A stretch of 64,000 nucleotides of DNA from an uncultured Collinsella sp. (GCA_905194675.1 CAJJTG010000005.1:1-64000); one strand, 5' to 3'; counted from the first letter of the stretch, positions 54,658 through 63,416 are shown. The notes: generated by a model not told the origin, from the letters alone. Program-made: numbers and translations.

Positions 54658-54900
54658 TCGTTTTGATTCGCTGGGGGACGGAGGAAGCGACGATCCGGAA
54701 TCCACCTGCACGGTCGTCGCTCCGCATCCCGTCCGTTGGCGCAAATGGTGTCAAAAGTAATCTGTCCCCTTTGCACGCTTGTTCCCCTTGCAGCAATCTG
54801 TTGATTGAACGTCATTGTGTACTCGCGGTTTCTGGGCAAGCCGTCTCGCAGCAAAGTAGACTAGATGGCCGTTTCAAAAAGTCTGCTTAGAGGAGGAGCC
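54658..54900. other. Gap before the small hypothetical gene
   Basis: No gene is supported. GGGGACGGAGGAA at 54674-54686 also occurs downstream of the family B copy at 50767 (about 51107-51119), and a TCTGTCCCCTTTG segment (54763-54775) matches the loops of family C. So it is repeat-derived sequence. Confidence 0.45.
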
Positions 54901-55221
54901 ATGCTTGAGGGTACGTATGTGGTTTCGGCCCAGACGCCGGTGGGGAGTAAACGCGGCGAGGTGACGTTTGCACATGGGGTGAACGGCGCGCTCAGGGCAG
55001 TACTAAACGTCAGGGGTCTCAATATCGCTCTCTCGAGTGCCCGCGCTGAGGGCGATTTCTTTGAGCTCTCGGGTACTATCTCCCACGTCTTGATGGGCAA
55101 GGCGCCCTTTGCATGCACGGGGTCGGTCGAGGGTGATCGACTCACCGCTACCGCGCGGTCGGGTTCCGTTTCGATCTCGCTGAGCGGTATGCGCAAAGAG
55201 CTTTCAGGGCGCACCGCATAA
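54901..55221 (+). CDS. Small conserved-looking protein of unknown function
   Basis: A 106-residue soluble protein, with no signal peptide or membrane segment. Alternating patterns (GTYVVSAQTPVGSKRGEVTF, ACTGSVEGDRLTATARSGSVSISLSG) suggest a beta-barrel or lipocalin-like fold with two similar halves. ATG 54901 has AGAGGAGGAG before it, so translation is likely. It precedes feoB by 121 bp, but nothing shows a link with iron. I do not recognise a named family. Confidence 0.7.
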   Translation: MLEGTYVVSAQTPVGSKRGEVTFAHGVNGALRAVLNVRGLNIALSSARAEGDFFELSGTISHVLMGKAPFACTGSVEGDRLTATARSGSVSISLSGMRKELSGRTA

Positions 55222-55294
55222 AGTTTGCGCAGGTAAACATCGGTATTTGACTTTATAAAATAGTTCAGAGCGCTATCATTTGTCGTTACGAGTT

Positions 55295-55328
55295 GGTTAG
55301 CCCCGGTAAACGGTTAACCGCGTCTAAC
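55295..55328 (+). promoter_or_regulatory. Candidate metal-regulator site upstream of feoB
   Basis: GGTTAG (55295-55300), a 10-bp palindrome CGGTTAACCG (55311-55320) and TCTAAC (55323-55328) lie 15-48 bp before feoB. The TTA/TAA-rich palindromes loosely resemble DtxR-family boxes. Weak. Confidence 0.35.
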
Positions 55329-55342
55329 GAAAGGATGAGCGC

Positions 55343-57703
55343 GTGAAGCTCGATACACTCGAGATTGGAAAGGACGCCGTTGTCGCATCGGTGACATCCG
55401 ACGATCAGGCGCTCCGGCAGCGTATTTTGGACATGGGCCTAACGCCGGGCACCGAAGTCACCATGATGAAGTACGCCCCTATGGGCGACCCGCTCGAGAT
55501 TCGCCTGCGTGGCTACGAACTGACGCTGCGCAAGGACGATGCTGCTCGCATAGAGCTCGTGGGCGTTCACGACACCGATATGGGTCCGCGCGCCAACGCC
55601 GCAATCGGCACGACGGAGCATCCGGCACTCGGCGAGGGGACGTATTCGCCCCGCGCCGCGAAGACGGCCGTGCCCGAGGGCGCACCGCTGCATTTTGCCC
55701 TCGCCGGCAACCAGAACTGCGGCAAGACCACGTTGTTCAACCAGCTGACAGGCTCCAATCAACATGTCGGTAACTTTCCCGGCGTGACGGTCGACCGCAA
55801 GGATGGCACCATCCGCAACCACCCCGAGGCAAGCGTTACCGACCTGCCCGGCATTTACTCCCTGTCGCCGTACACGGGCGAGGAGATCGTGAGCCGCCAG
55901 TTTATCCTGGATGAGCATCCCGACGCCATCATCGACATCATCGACGCCACCAACATCGAGCGCAATCTGTACCTGACGCTGCAGCTTATGGAGCTCGATC
56001 GCCCCATGGTCATCGCGCTCAACATGATGGACGAGGTGACGGCCAACGGCGGCGCCGTGGACGTCAACCTGCTCGAGAGCCTGTTGGGCGTGCCTGTTGT
56101 CCCCATTAGCGCTGCCCGCAACGAGGGCATCGGCGAGTTGGTTGATCATGCCTTGCACGTGGCGCGGTTCCGCGAGCGCCCCGGTCGCCTGGACTTCTGC
56201 GCGCCCGATGGCCCGGACGGCGGCGCGCTGCATCGCTGCATCCACGGCATCGCCAACCTTATCGAGGACCATGCCGCGACGGCGCATATTCCGGTGCGTT
56301 TTGCGGCGACCAAGCTGGTCGAGGGCGACGAGCTGGTAACCGAGGCACTTCACCTGGATCGCAACGAACTCGACGCCATCGAGCACATCATTACCCAGAT
56401 GGAGGGCGAGGCCGGCACCGATCGCCTGTCCGCGCTGGCCGATATGCGCTTTAGCTTTATCGGCGACGTGTGCGGGCGTTGCGTCGTCAAGCCGCACGAG
56501 AGCCGCGAGCACGTGCGCTCCGTCAAGATCGACCGCATCCTGACGGGTCGCTATACGGCCATCCCGGCGTTCCTGGTGATCATGGGCCTCGTTTTTTGGC
56601 TGACGTTTGGCGTGATCGGCGCGGCGTTGCAGGGCCTCATGGAGGACGGCATCGCTGCCATCATTGCTTCGGCCGACGCGGGCCTCAAGGCGTTTGGCAC
56701 CAACGACGTGGTGCGCTCGCTGGCTGTCGACGGCGTGCTTACGGGCGTGGGCAGCGTGCTGACCTTCCTGCCGATTATCGTCGTGCTCTTCTTGTTCCTC
56801 TCCATTCTGGAAGACTCCGGCTACATGGCGCGTGTGGCCTTTGTCATGGATAAGGTGCTGCGCCGCTTTGGTCTGTCGGGCCGCAGCTTCGTGCCCATGC
56901 TCGTTGGTTTTGGCTGCACCGTGCCGGCTATCATGTCGACCCGTACGCTCCCATCCGAGCACGACCGCAAGATGACGGTCATGCTCACGCCGTTCATGAG
57001 CTGCTCGGCCAAGTTGCCGGTCTACGGTCTGCTGTGCGGGGCGTTTTTCCCGCAGGCGACAGTTCCCGCCATGGTCTCGCTCTATCTGATCGGTATCGTG
57101 GTCGGCTGCATTGCCGCTCTGGTGCTCAACCGCACGGCATTTAAGGGCGACCCGGTGCCGTTTATCATGGAGCTTCCCAATTACCGCCTGCCGAGCGTCA
57201 AGACGACGGTGATGCTGGCATGGGATAAGGCCAAGGACTTTATCACCAAGGCCTTTACCATCATCTTTGCCGCTACCGTGGTCATCTGGTTCCTGCAGAC
57301 GTTCGACATCCGCTTTAACGTGGTCGCCGACCAGTCGCAAAGCTTGCTTGCCGGTCTGGGTAGCATCATCGCTCCGCTGCTGGCGCCGCTCGGCTTTGGC
57401 GACTGGCGTGCATCGACGGCGCTCGTCACGGGACTTATTGCCAAAGAGAGCGTCATCTCGACGCTCACGGTGCTTTTGGGCGCAACCTCTCCCGCGGCAC
57501 TGTCAGCCATGTTTTCGCCGTTTACCGCCTACGTGTTCTTGGTCTTTACGCTGCTGTACCCGCCTTGCGTGGCGTCCATCGGCGCCGTCAAGAGCGAGTT
57601 GGGCGCGCGCTATGCCGTTGCCGTGTTCGCGTTTCAGGTGACGGTCGCCTGGATCGTGGCGTTTGTCGTGCATTCGGCGGGCATATTGCTGGGGCTGGCT
57701 TAG
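55343..57703 (+). CDS. feoB: FeoA-FeoB fused ferrous iron transporter
   Basis: Imports Fe2+. The 786 residues start with a complete FeoA (SH3-like) domain (1-~75; RQRILDMGLTPGTEVTMM), a ~40-residue linker, then the G domain with G1 GNQNCGKT (122-129), DLPGIYSL (G3) and NMMDE (G4), and a membrane domain with two Gate regions (GFGCTVPAI and PFMSCSAKLPVYG) and about ten helices. FeoA is usually a separate gene. Starts with GTG. A small C-terminal FeoC is not seen. Confidence 0.95.
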   Translation: MKLDTLEIGKDAVVASVTSDDQALRQRILDMGLTPGTEVTMMKYAPMGDPLEIRLRGYELTLRKDDAARIELVGVHDTDMGPRANAAIGTTEHPALGEGTYSPRAAKTAVPEGAPLHFALAGNQNCGKTTLFNQLTGSNQHVGNFPGVTVDRKDGTIRNHPEASVTDLPGIYSLSPYTGEEIVSRQFILDEHPDAIIDIIDATNIERNLYLTLQLMELDRPMVIALNMMDEVTANGGAVDVNLLESLLGVPVVPISAARNEGIGELVDHALHVARFRERPGRLDFCAPDGPDGGALHRCIHGIANLIEDHAATAHIPVRFAATKLVEGDELVTEALHLDRNELDAIEHIITQMEGEAGTDRLSALADMRFSFIGDVCGRCVVKPHESREHVRSVKIDRILTGRYTAIPAFLVIMGLVFWLTFGVIGAALQGLMEDGIAAIIASADAGLKAFGTNDVVRSLAVDGVLTGVGSVLTFLPIIVVLFLFLSILEDSGYMARVAFVMDKVLRRFGLSGRSFVPMLVGFGCTVPAIMSTRTLPSEHDRKMTVMLTPFMSCSAKLPVYGLLCGAFFPQATVPAMVSLYLIGIVVGCIAALVLNRTAFKGDPVPFIMELPNYRLPSVKTTVMLAWDKAKDFITKAFTIIFAATVVIWFLQTFDIRFNVVADQSQSLLAGLGSIIAPLLAPLGFGDWRASTALVTGLIAKESVISTLTVLLGATSPAALSAMFSPFTAYVFLVFTLLYPPCVASIGAVKSELGARYAVAVFAFQVTVAWIVAFVVHSAGILLGLA

Positions 57704-57744
57704 TTATTTATTGACGGCGCAACCTCTGTGTATTGAGTTGATTG

Positions 57745-57780
57745 CGGCCCTGCATCTGTACTGACGGATGCGGGGCCGTT
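57745..57780 (+). terminator. feoB terminator
   Basis: GGCCCTGCATC (57746-57756) and GATGCGGGGCC (57767-57777) pair (one G-U), then GTTGCT. Confidence 0.7.
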
Positions 57781-57825
57781 GCTATATAATCGCCCACCGC
57801 TCAAGACAATCGGAGAGGTTTCTAC

Positions 57826-59022
57826 ATGGCTCAGGCAAGACAGGATGGCATCTCACTCAAGCAGTGGCTCCCGCTTATCGGGCTCGCCTGCTGCGCGTTC
57901 GTGTTCAACACGTCGGAGTTCATGCCCATCGGCCTTCTGACTGATATCGCCGCGTCGTTCTCGCTCACCGAGGCCCAGGCAGGCATCATGATCTCGGTCT
58001 ATGCCTGGGGCGTCATGCTGCTGTCGCTGCCGCTTATGGTGTTTGCCTCGCGCTTTGAGTTCAAGCGGATGCTGCTGGGCGTTTTGGCCGTGTTTTCGCT
58101 CGGCCAGTTCCTGTCCGCTGTGGCACCGACATATCCCATTTTGGTTTGCGCGCGTCTGGTGGTCGCCTGCGCGCATGCCGTGTTCTGGTCAGTCGCCTCG
58201 ATCATGGCCTCGCGCCTGGTCGACGCCCGCCACGGGGCGATCGCCATTAGCATGATCGCCACGGGATCGTCTGTCGCACAAATCTTTGGCCTGCCGATCG
58301 GTCGCGCCATCGGACTGGCCGTGGGCTGGCGCATGACATTCGCCGTGGTCGGTGCCCTTTCTGCCGCCGCGGTGGTGTACCAGGCCGCGGTGTTTCCGGC
58401 CATGCCGGCGGGTGAGCGCTTTACCGTCAAGCAACTGCCGGAGCTCCTCAAGAACCCGTTCCTCATCGCGCTCTACGCGGTCACGGTCTTTATGGCGACC
58501 GGCTACTACGCGGGTTACAGCTATATCGAGCCCTTCCTGGCGCAGGTCGCGCACGTCGACGCAAGCGCTATTACCATGACGCTGACGGCGTTTGGCTGCT
58601 CCGGTCTGCTCGGAAGCTGGCTGTTCGGCCGTCTGTTCGATGGGCACCGGTTCCCGTTTCTCGCGATTACGCTCTCCGGCGTGCCGGTGGCTCTGCTGCT
58701 CATGGGTCCGGTTGCACCGTCGCTCGTCGCCGTTCTCGCTGTTTGCGCGCTATGGGGCTGCTGCTCCACGGCCTTTAACGTGGCGTTCCAGGCCGAGCTC
58801 ATCAAGTACACGCCGGCGGATTCGTCGGCCGTCGCCATGTCGATCTTCTCGGGCCTGTTCAACCTGGGGATCGGCACCGGTACGGCGATCGGCGGCGCCG
58901 TGGTGTCGGGCCCCGGCATCGCCTGGATCGGCTACGCAGGCGGCACGATCGCTGTCGTGGGCGTCATCCTCGCCATCACCGTACTGTTCCCAGCCATACG
59001 CCGCGCAAAGCCTGTCGCCTAA
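57826..59022 (+). CDS. MFS transporter, sugar-efflux (SotB/AraJ) type
   Basis: A 398-residue major facilitator with twelve predicted helices. The N-terminal FNTSEFMPIGLLTDIAASF and MISVYAWGVMLLSLPLM stretches are characteristic of the SotB/AraJ group, which exports sugars or drug-like solutes. Motif A (FASRFEFKRMLL) lies between helices 2 and 3. TAGTGAT-free start at ATG 57826 with GGAGAGG upstream. Single-gene unit, with a family B palindrome after its stop. Confidence 0.88.
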   Translation: MAQARQDGISLKQWLPLIGLACCAFVFNTSEFMPIGLLTDIAASFSLTEAQAGIMISVYAWGVMLLSLPLMVFASRFEFKRMLLGVLAVFSLGQFLSAVAPTYPILVCARLVVACAHAVFWSVASIMASRLVDARHGAIAISMIATGSSVAQIFGLPIGRAIGLAVGWRMTFAVVGALSAAAVVYQAAVFPAMPAGERFTVKQLPELLKNPFLIALYAVTVFMATGYYAGYSYIEPFLAQVAHVDASAITMTLTAFGCSGLLGSWLFGRLFDGHRFPFLAITLSGVPVALLLMGPVAPSLVAVLAVCALWGCCSTAFNVAFQAELIKYTPADSSAVAMSIFSGLFNLGIGTGTAIGGAVVSGPGIAWIGYAGGTIAVVGVILAITVLFPAIRRAKPVA

Positions 59023-59037
59023 TCATGTTCCCTCATC

Positions 59038-59104
59038 AGTTGCGGTGGAATAGTTCCTGTTTAAGGCCTCTGAAGGCTCAAACAGGAACTATTCCATCGC
59101 AACT
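59038..59104. repeat. Palindrome, family B (25-bp arms)
   Basis: The arms 59038-59062 (AGTTGCGGTGGAATAG...) and 59080-59104 match over 24 of 25 (one G-U). It lies 15 bp past the MFS stop. Confidence 0.9.
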
Positions 59105-59175
59105 TATTTTGGGGGAGAGGATACAAGCTGGGCATACAATGGATGTCGTTGTGTTGAGCTTACCGGGAGGTTGCT

Positions 59176-60552
59176 ATGTGGGCATACGAGACGACGTTCT
59201 ATCAAATCTATCCGCTGGGCTTTTGCGGAGCTCTGCGCGAAAACGCCGCACCCGTTGCCGAGGATGAGCTCGCCCAGGCTGCCAACGCCGCGCCCAACCC
59301 CGATGCGCCCATAATGAAGATCGCCCAATGGGCCGACTACCTGCAGGAACTCGGCGTTGGCGCTGTGCTCATCAACCCGCCGCTCGAATCTGATAGCCAC
59401 GGCTACGATACACGCAGCCTGCGCCATATCGACCGTCGCCTTGGCGGGGATGCCGATTTTGCCGCTGTGTGCGAGACGCTGCACGCCCACGGCATCCGCG
59501 TGGTGCTCGATGCCGTCTTCAACCATGTGGGCCGTGGCTTTTGGGCCTTCCGCGATGTGCAGGAGCGTAAGTGGGACTCGCCGTACAAGGATTGGTTCCA
59601 CATCAACTTTGACGGTGACTCGTGCTACGGCGACGGCTTTTGGTACGAGGGCTGGGAGGGCCATTTTGAGCTTGTGAAGCTCAACCTGCAAAATCCCGCT
59701 GTGGTCGATTACCTGCTCGAGTCCGTGCGCCGTTGGGCTGACGTGTTTGGCGTTGACGGCCTGCGCCTGGACGTTGCCTATATGCTCGACCGCGACTTCA
59801 TGCGTCGTCTGCATACCTTTACCCGCGAGCTCAAGCCCGATTTTGTGCTGATCGGCGAGACGCTCCACGGCGACTACAACCAGATCGTCAACGACGAGAT
59901 GCTCGACTCCTGCACCAACTATGAGTGCTACAAGGGTCTGTACTCCAGCTTTAACTCGGTCAACATGTTCGAGATTGCCCACTCGCTGCATCGCCAGTTT
60001 GGTGGTGACCCGTGGTGCATTTATCGCGGCAAGCATCTGCTGTCGTTTGTCGACAACCATGACGTGCCGCGCCTGGCGAGTATCCTGACGGACAAGTCCT
60101 GCCTGCGCCCCGCCTACGGCATGCTCTTTGGCATGCCGGGCATCCCATGCGTCTACTATGGCAGCGAGTGGGGGATTGCCGGCGAAAAGGGCGGCCCCGA
60201 TGGTGACTGGGCGCTGCGCCCTGCGCTCGATGAGCCTGCGCCCAACGAGCTGACGGCGTTCATCACGCAGCTCGCGCACCTTCGCTCGGCCGACGACGCG
60301 GCGGCCCGTGCCCTCAACTACGGCGCCTATCGCAACGTGGTTATCCAGAATAAGCAGCTGCTGTTCGAGCGCGCCTGCGACGACGCGACGATGCTCGTGG
60401 CGGTGAACGCCGTGGGCGAGCCTTACACCTTTGGCGCTGGCGAGCTCAACGGGTCCTTTGTTGACCTGCTTGCCGACGGCGCGCCCACGGTTGAGCTGAC
60501 GGGTACTCTTGAGCTTGCGCCCTACGAGGTGCGCTATCTGTCGAGGGCCTAG
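59176..60552 (+). CDS. GH13 alpha-amylase-family enzyme
   Basis: A 458-residue cytosolic glycoside hydrolase (no signal peptide) for alpha-glucans or maltodextrins. The (beta/alpha)8 barrel motifs: VVLDAVFNHVG (region I), GLRLDVA with nucleophile Asp199 (II), IGETL with Glu228 (III) and FVDNHD with His295-Asp296 (IV). The domain C tail ends in LAPYEVRYLSRA. Short and with no N-terminal domain, so not a neopullulanase. The adjacent glycosylase gene begins 3 bp later, which hints at co-transcription without functional sense. Confidence 0.9.
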   Translation: MWAYETTFYQIYPLGFCGALRENAAPVAEDELAQAANAAPNPDAPIMKIAQWADYLQELGVGAVLINPPLESDSHGYDTRSLRHIDRRLGGDADFAAVCETLHAHGIRVVLDAVFNHVGRGFWAFRDVQERKWDSPYKDWFHINFDGDSCYGDGFWYEGWEGHFELVKLNLQNPAVVDYLLESVRRWADVFGVDGLRLDVAYMLDRDFMRRLHTFTRELKPDFVLIGETLHGDYNQIVNDEMLDSCTNYECYKGLYSSFNSVNMFEIAHSLHRQFGGDPWCIYRGKHLLSFVDNHDVPRLASILTDKSCLRPAYGMLFGMPGIPCVYYGSEWGIAGEKGGPDGDWALRPALDEPAPNELTAFITQLAHLRSADDAAARALNYGAYRNVVIQNKQLLFERACDDATMLVAVNAVGEPYTFGAGELNGSFVDLLADGAPTVELTGTLELAPYEVRYLSRA

Positions 60553-60555
60553 GTC

Positions 60556-61119
60556 ATGGCAACGCCTGACGAGGGCTATCAACATATTGAGCACGGGTTC
60601 GAGCCCTTGTTCGACCAGCACTCGCGCATCTTGGTGTTGGGGTCGTTTCCCTCAGTGCTTTCGCGTACCAATGCCTTCTATTACGGCAATCCCCAGAATC
60701 GCTTTTGGCGCGTGATGGCCGCGTGCCTCGGTGTGCTCGTGCCACCCAACGAGGGCGATCCTTTGGCAAGCGGTGAGCCCGCGACGCTCGATGCCTCCAT
60801 TGCTGCCAAGCGATCCATGCTGCTGAACGGCGGCGTGGCCCTGTGGGATGTGATCGAGAGTTGCGACATTAAGGGCTCGAGCGACGCGAGCATTCGCAAC
60901 GTTGTGCCGGCACATATCGAGCGCATTACCGATGTCACGCCGATTGAGGTCGTTATCTGCAACGGCGGCGCGGCCGGGCGGCTCTACAAACGCTATCTAC
61001 AAGAGCGGACGGGGCTACCTGCCATCGTGCTGCCGTCGACGAGTCCTGCCAACGCGGCGTGGCGTTTGGAGCGGCTTGTCGAGCGTTGGAGTGAAGCCGT
61101 TGACTGGGCAGCTTATTAA
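60556..61119 (+). CDS. DNA-deoxyinosine glycosylase (UDG superfamily)
   Basis: A 187-residue base-excision enzyme acting on deaminated bases, probably hypoxanthine. It shows the HDG-family forms of the UDG motifs: LVLGSFPSVLSR (motif A), AFYYGNPQNRFW (with Asn-Arg-Phe-Trp) and LPSTSPANAAW (motif B). Starts at ATG 60556, 3 bp after the GH13 gene. Converges with the next gene, whose stop lies 1 bp from its own. Confidence 0.87.
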   Translation: MATPDEGYQHIEHGFEPLFDQHSRILVLGSFPSVLSRTNAFYYGNPQNRFWRVMAACLGVLVPPNEGDPLASGEPATLDASIAAKRSMLLNGGVALWDVIESCDIKGSSDASIRNVVPAHIERITDVTPIEVVICNGGAAGRLYKRYLQERTGLPAIVLPSTSPANAAWRLERLVERWSEAVDWAAY

Positions 61120-61120
61120 T

Positions 61121-61783
61121 TTAGATTATTGATTGAGTGCGGGCGCCGAGGTGTTTCAGAACGCCTCGCCAGATCGGCGCGGGCATGGCTGGCTCGGCGC
61201 AAACCATGCCATTGGTGTCGATGTCCTCGGCACTGCCGCCGCCGAGTCGCTGCGCATGCTCAACCGAGCAACCCATACGCACCGCACCCACGAGCTTGTC
61301 CATGGCTTCGGAAAACGGTCGGCGCAAGAGGCCCATGCGCGGGGAGTGGCGAAGCGCTGCGATGCCGCTGCCGGCGCAGATGGCAACGCCGCCACACCAC
61401 GTTAGTTTACGGAGCTCGCAAGCTTCCCGCAGGCGCTTGACGGGCATGTGCGCCCCCTCGGTGCTTCTGTGGGCAACCTGCACGACGACATAGACGCGTG
61501 TCTCTGCATTCCCAAGGCGATCGAGCATCTGCTCGACAGTGATCATCGCCCCGTCATCAAATGCATCATCAACGGCGAGCACGAGGCCATCGGCGGCAGC
61601 ATCGTCATCATCCGCCTTCAAGTCGACCGGGCGGGGGAGTACAGTGCCGGAAAGCTGTGCATAGGCGGCGATGGCATCCTGCAGGTCCCAGAGCAAAAAC
61701 TCAAGATCGGCGCTCTCGGGAATGCTGATATACGCAATGGTTTGCAACGTCTTGGGCTTATCGCCGCGCGCGATCGTCTCCAT
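61121..61783 (-). CDS. Uncharacterised protein, possibly flavoprotein-related
   Basis: A 220-residue soluble protein I do not recognise firmly. The first ~110 residues are acidic and lack known motifs. The second half (KLTWCGGVAICAGSGIAAL, then RRPFSEAMDKLVGAVRMG) is like the C-terminal part of FMN-dependent NAD(P)H reductase-like proteins of Gram-positives, but the FMN-binding N-terminus is not apparent. It is oriented against its neighbours and has a start at 61783 with AAAGGAGG upstream. Confidence 0.6.
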   Translation of the reverse strand: METIARGDKPKTLQTIAYISIPESADLEFLLWDLQDAIAAYAQLSGTVLPRPVDLKADDDDAAADGLVLAVDDAFDDGAMITVEQMLDRLGNAETRVYVVVQVAHRSTEGAHMPVKRLREACELRKLTWCGGVAICAGSGIAALRHSPRMGLLRRPFSEAMDKLVGAVRMGCSVEHAQRLGGGSAEDIDTNGMVCAEPAMPAPIWRGVLKHLGARTQSII

Positions 61784-61876
61784 GCCGCCTCCTTTCCGGT
61801 TGGTTTCCGTTTAGGTTACACCGTCTGGTGGCGCTTCGCCGCGCTATCCTAGTGCAACCCTTACGAAAGGAACGCC

Positions 61877-63013
61877 ATGCGCCTGCCCATGAATACCTCG
61901 CTTGCCACGCTCAAGCCCTCCGGTATCCGCCGAATCAACGCGCTCGCCGCTCAGCATCCGGGATGCATCGCGCTTGCGCTCGGCGAGCCTGATTTTCCCA
62001 CGCCCGATGTGATTAGCGCCGAGGTGACCGCCGCACTGGGCCGCGGCGACACACACTATCCGCCCAACAACGGTCGCCCTGTCCTGCGCGAGGCACTGTC
62101 TGCCTACATGGGGGACGCGGGCCTTACGTTTTCGGCCGACGAGGTCATCCTGACCGACGGCGCGGCCGAGGCCCTGTCGGCAACATTCATGGCCATGCTC
62201 AACCCCGGCGACGAGGTTATTATCCCCACGCCGGCCTTTGGCCTGTACGAGAGCATCGTCGTAGCCAATCACGCCAAAGCGGTCTTTTTGGATACGGAGC
62301 CTGCGCAATTTCAGATTGACGAGGATGCGCTTCGCGCCTGTGTGACCCCGGCGACCAAGGCCATCGTCATCTGCACGCCCAACAATCCCACGGGTTGCAT
62401 TCTCAACGCGGCATCGCTCGACGCCGTGGCGCGCGTAGCGGAGCAGGCGGGCATCTACGTGGTCTGCGACGACGTATACAACCGCCTCGTCTATGTGGAC
62501 GGCTACGAGCGCTTTGCCCAACGCCACCCGGAGCTACGCGAGCAGACGGTCGTCATCGAGAGCTTCTCCAAGCCATGGGCCATGACCGGCTGGCGCTTGG
62601 GTTGGCTCGCAGCGGCAGCCCCCGTCATCGCCGAGATTGCAAAAGCTCACCAATACTTAGTATCGAGTGCCGTCTCCTTCGAGATGGACGCCGCAGCCCG
62701 AGCCCTGACCGTCGACCCAACCCCCATGCTCAAAGTCTACCGAGCCCGCCGCGAACGCGTACTCGCAGCCTTAAACGCCATGGGCCTCGATGCAGTAGAG
62801 CCCGCAGGAGCCTTCTATACCTTCCCCAGCATCAAACAGTACGGCCTAACAAGCGAAGCCTTCTGCATCAAAGCCATCAAAGAGGCCAACGTAGCCCTAG
62901 TTCCCGGAAACTGCTTCGGAACCGAAGGCCACATCCGCCTCAGCTACTGCGTCTCCGACCAAGATTTGGACGAAGGCCTCCACCGCCTGTCCACCTTCAT
63001 TTCGACTTTGTAG
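61877..63013 (+). CDS. Class I/II pyridoxal-phosphate aminotransferase
   Basis: A 378-residue PLP-dependent aminotransferase of the AspC/PatA group. Seen: ALGEPDFPTPD, YPPNNGRPVLREA, TPNNPTGC (169-174) and the PLP lysine Lys232 in SFSKPWAMTGWRLGW. Which amino acid it handles is open (aspartate, aromatic or Ala). From about 62640 (residue ~254) to the stop, codons shift to GAA, AAA, GCA, GTA and CTA, unlike the first two thirds. Starts ATG 61877 after GAAAGGA. Ends 505 bp before rplJ. Confidence 0.93.
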   Translation: MRLPMNTSLATLKPSGIRRINALAAQHPGCIALALGEPDFPTPDVISAEVTAALGRGDTHYPPNNGRPVLREALSAYMGDAGLTFSADEVILTDGAAEALSATFMAMLNPGDEVIIPTPAFGLYESIVVANHAKAVFLDTEPAQFQIDEDALRACVTPATKAIVICTPNNPTGCILNAASLDAVARVAEQAGIYVVCDDVYNRLVYVDGYERFAQRHPELREQTVVIESFSKPWAMTGWRLGWLAAAAPVIAEIAKAHQYLVSSAVSFEMDAAARALTVDPTPMLKVYRARRERVLAALNAMGLDAVEPAGAFYTFPSIKQYGLTSEAFCIKAIKEANVALVPGNCFGTEGHIRLSYCVSDQDLDEGLHRLSTFISTL

Positions 63014-63073
63014 TCCTCAGGGATGCAACACATCAGCCCACCGACCCAAGCATTATGAGTGGGGCGCGCCGGC

Positions 63074-63275
63074 CAACGGACACGAGGATTCGCAGCAAAG
63101 GCAACGTAGCTCCGACCGGGAGGGGCAGGGCGAGTTTTCCGTAGATTCCGCACGAGCCGAAGGCCACTTAATGTGGCCTTCGTGCGAGCCCAGGACTTGA
63201 CCGAGCGGAAAACTCGCCCTGCCCCTCCCGGTCGGAGCGTATGCAGGGTTTGTGTACGAATCCTCGTGTCCGTTG
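63074..63275. repeat. 202-bp giant hairpin with 62 perfect base pairs
   Basis: Three arm blocks are exact reverse complements: 63074-63092 with 63257-63275 (19 bp), 63109-63141 with 63206-63238 (33 bp), and 63158-63167 with 63173-63182 (10 bp, loop TTAAT). Non-matching bulges of 16-18 and 16-23 nt separate them. It ends on the rplJ -35 box. No T tract. It is the main content of the 63014-63272 gap, which holds no gene. Confidence 0.95.
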
Positions 63276-63301
63276 ACCGACGCCGGGGTCCCCGCCATAA
63301 T
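63273..63301 (+). promoter_or_regulatory. rplJ promoter
   Basis: TTGACC (63273-63278) and CATAAT (63296-63301) with a 17-bp spacer, just before the L10 leader. Its -35 overlaps the right end of the giant hairpin. Confidence 0.7.
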
Positions 63302-63321
63302 ACTTTCGGTTCACGCACGAA

Positions 63322-63405
63322 TCCGCTGCCAGAGACAGCCGGCGCAAACGGGCATTTGCCCGCGAGCTTAATGGGATATCCCGCCAGCCGAGGTGGTCGA
63401 GTAGA
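63322..63405 (+). promoter_or_regulatory. Ribosomal L10 leader
   Basis: GAGACAGCCGGCG (near 63332), a GGGCA/TGCCC stem, GCTTAATGGGATATCCCGCCAG (63366-63387, given here as two motifs) and CCGAGGTGG (63388-63396) match the L10-leader consensus for binding by L10-L12. It lies between the promoter and the terminator and mediates feedback on rplJL. Confidence 0.8.
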
Positions 63406-63416
63406 TATGTCTTCTC

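Noticed and set aside
63074..63275. Simple intrinsic terminator for the aminotransferase
   Set aside because: Far too long, with bulges, and no T tract on either strand. A real terminator (63417-63453) lies further on in the L10 leader.
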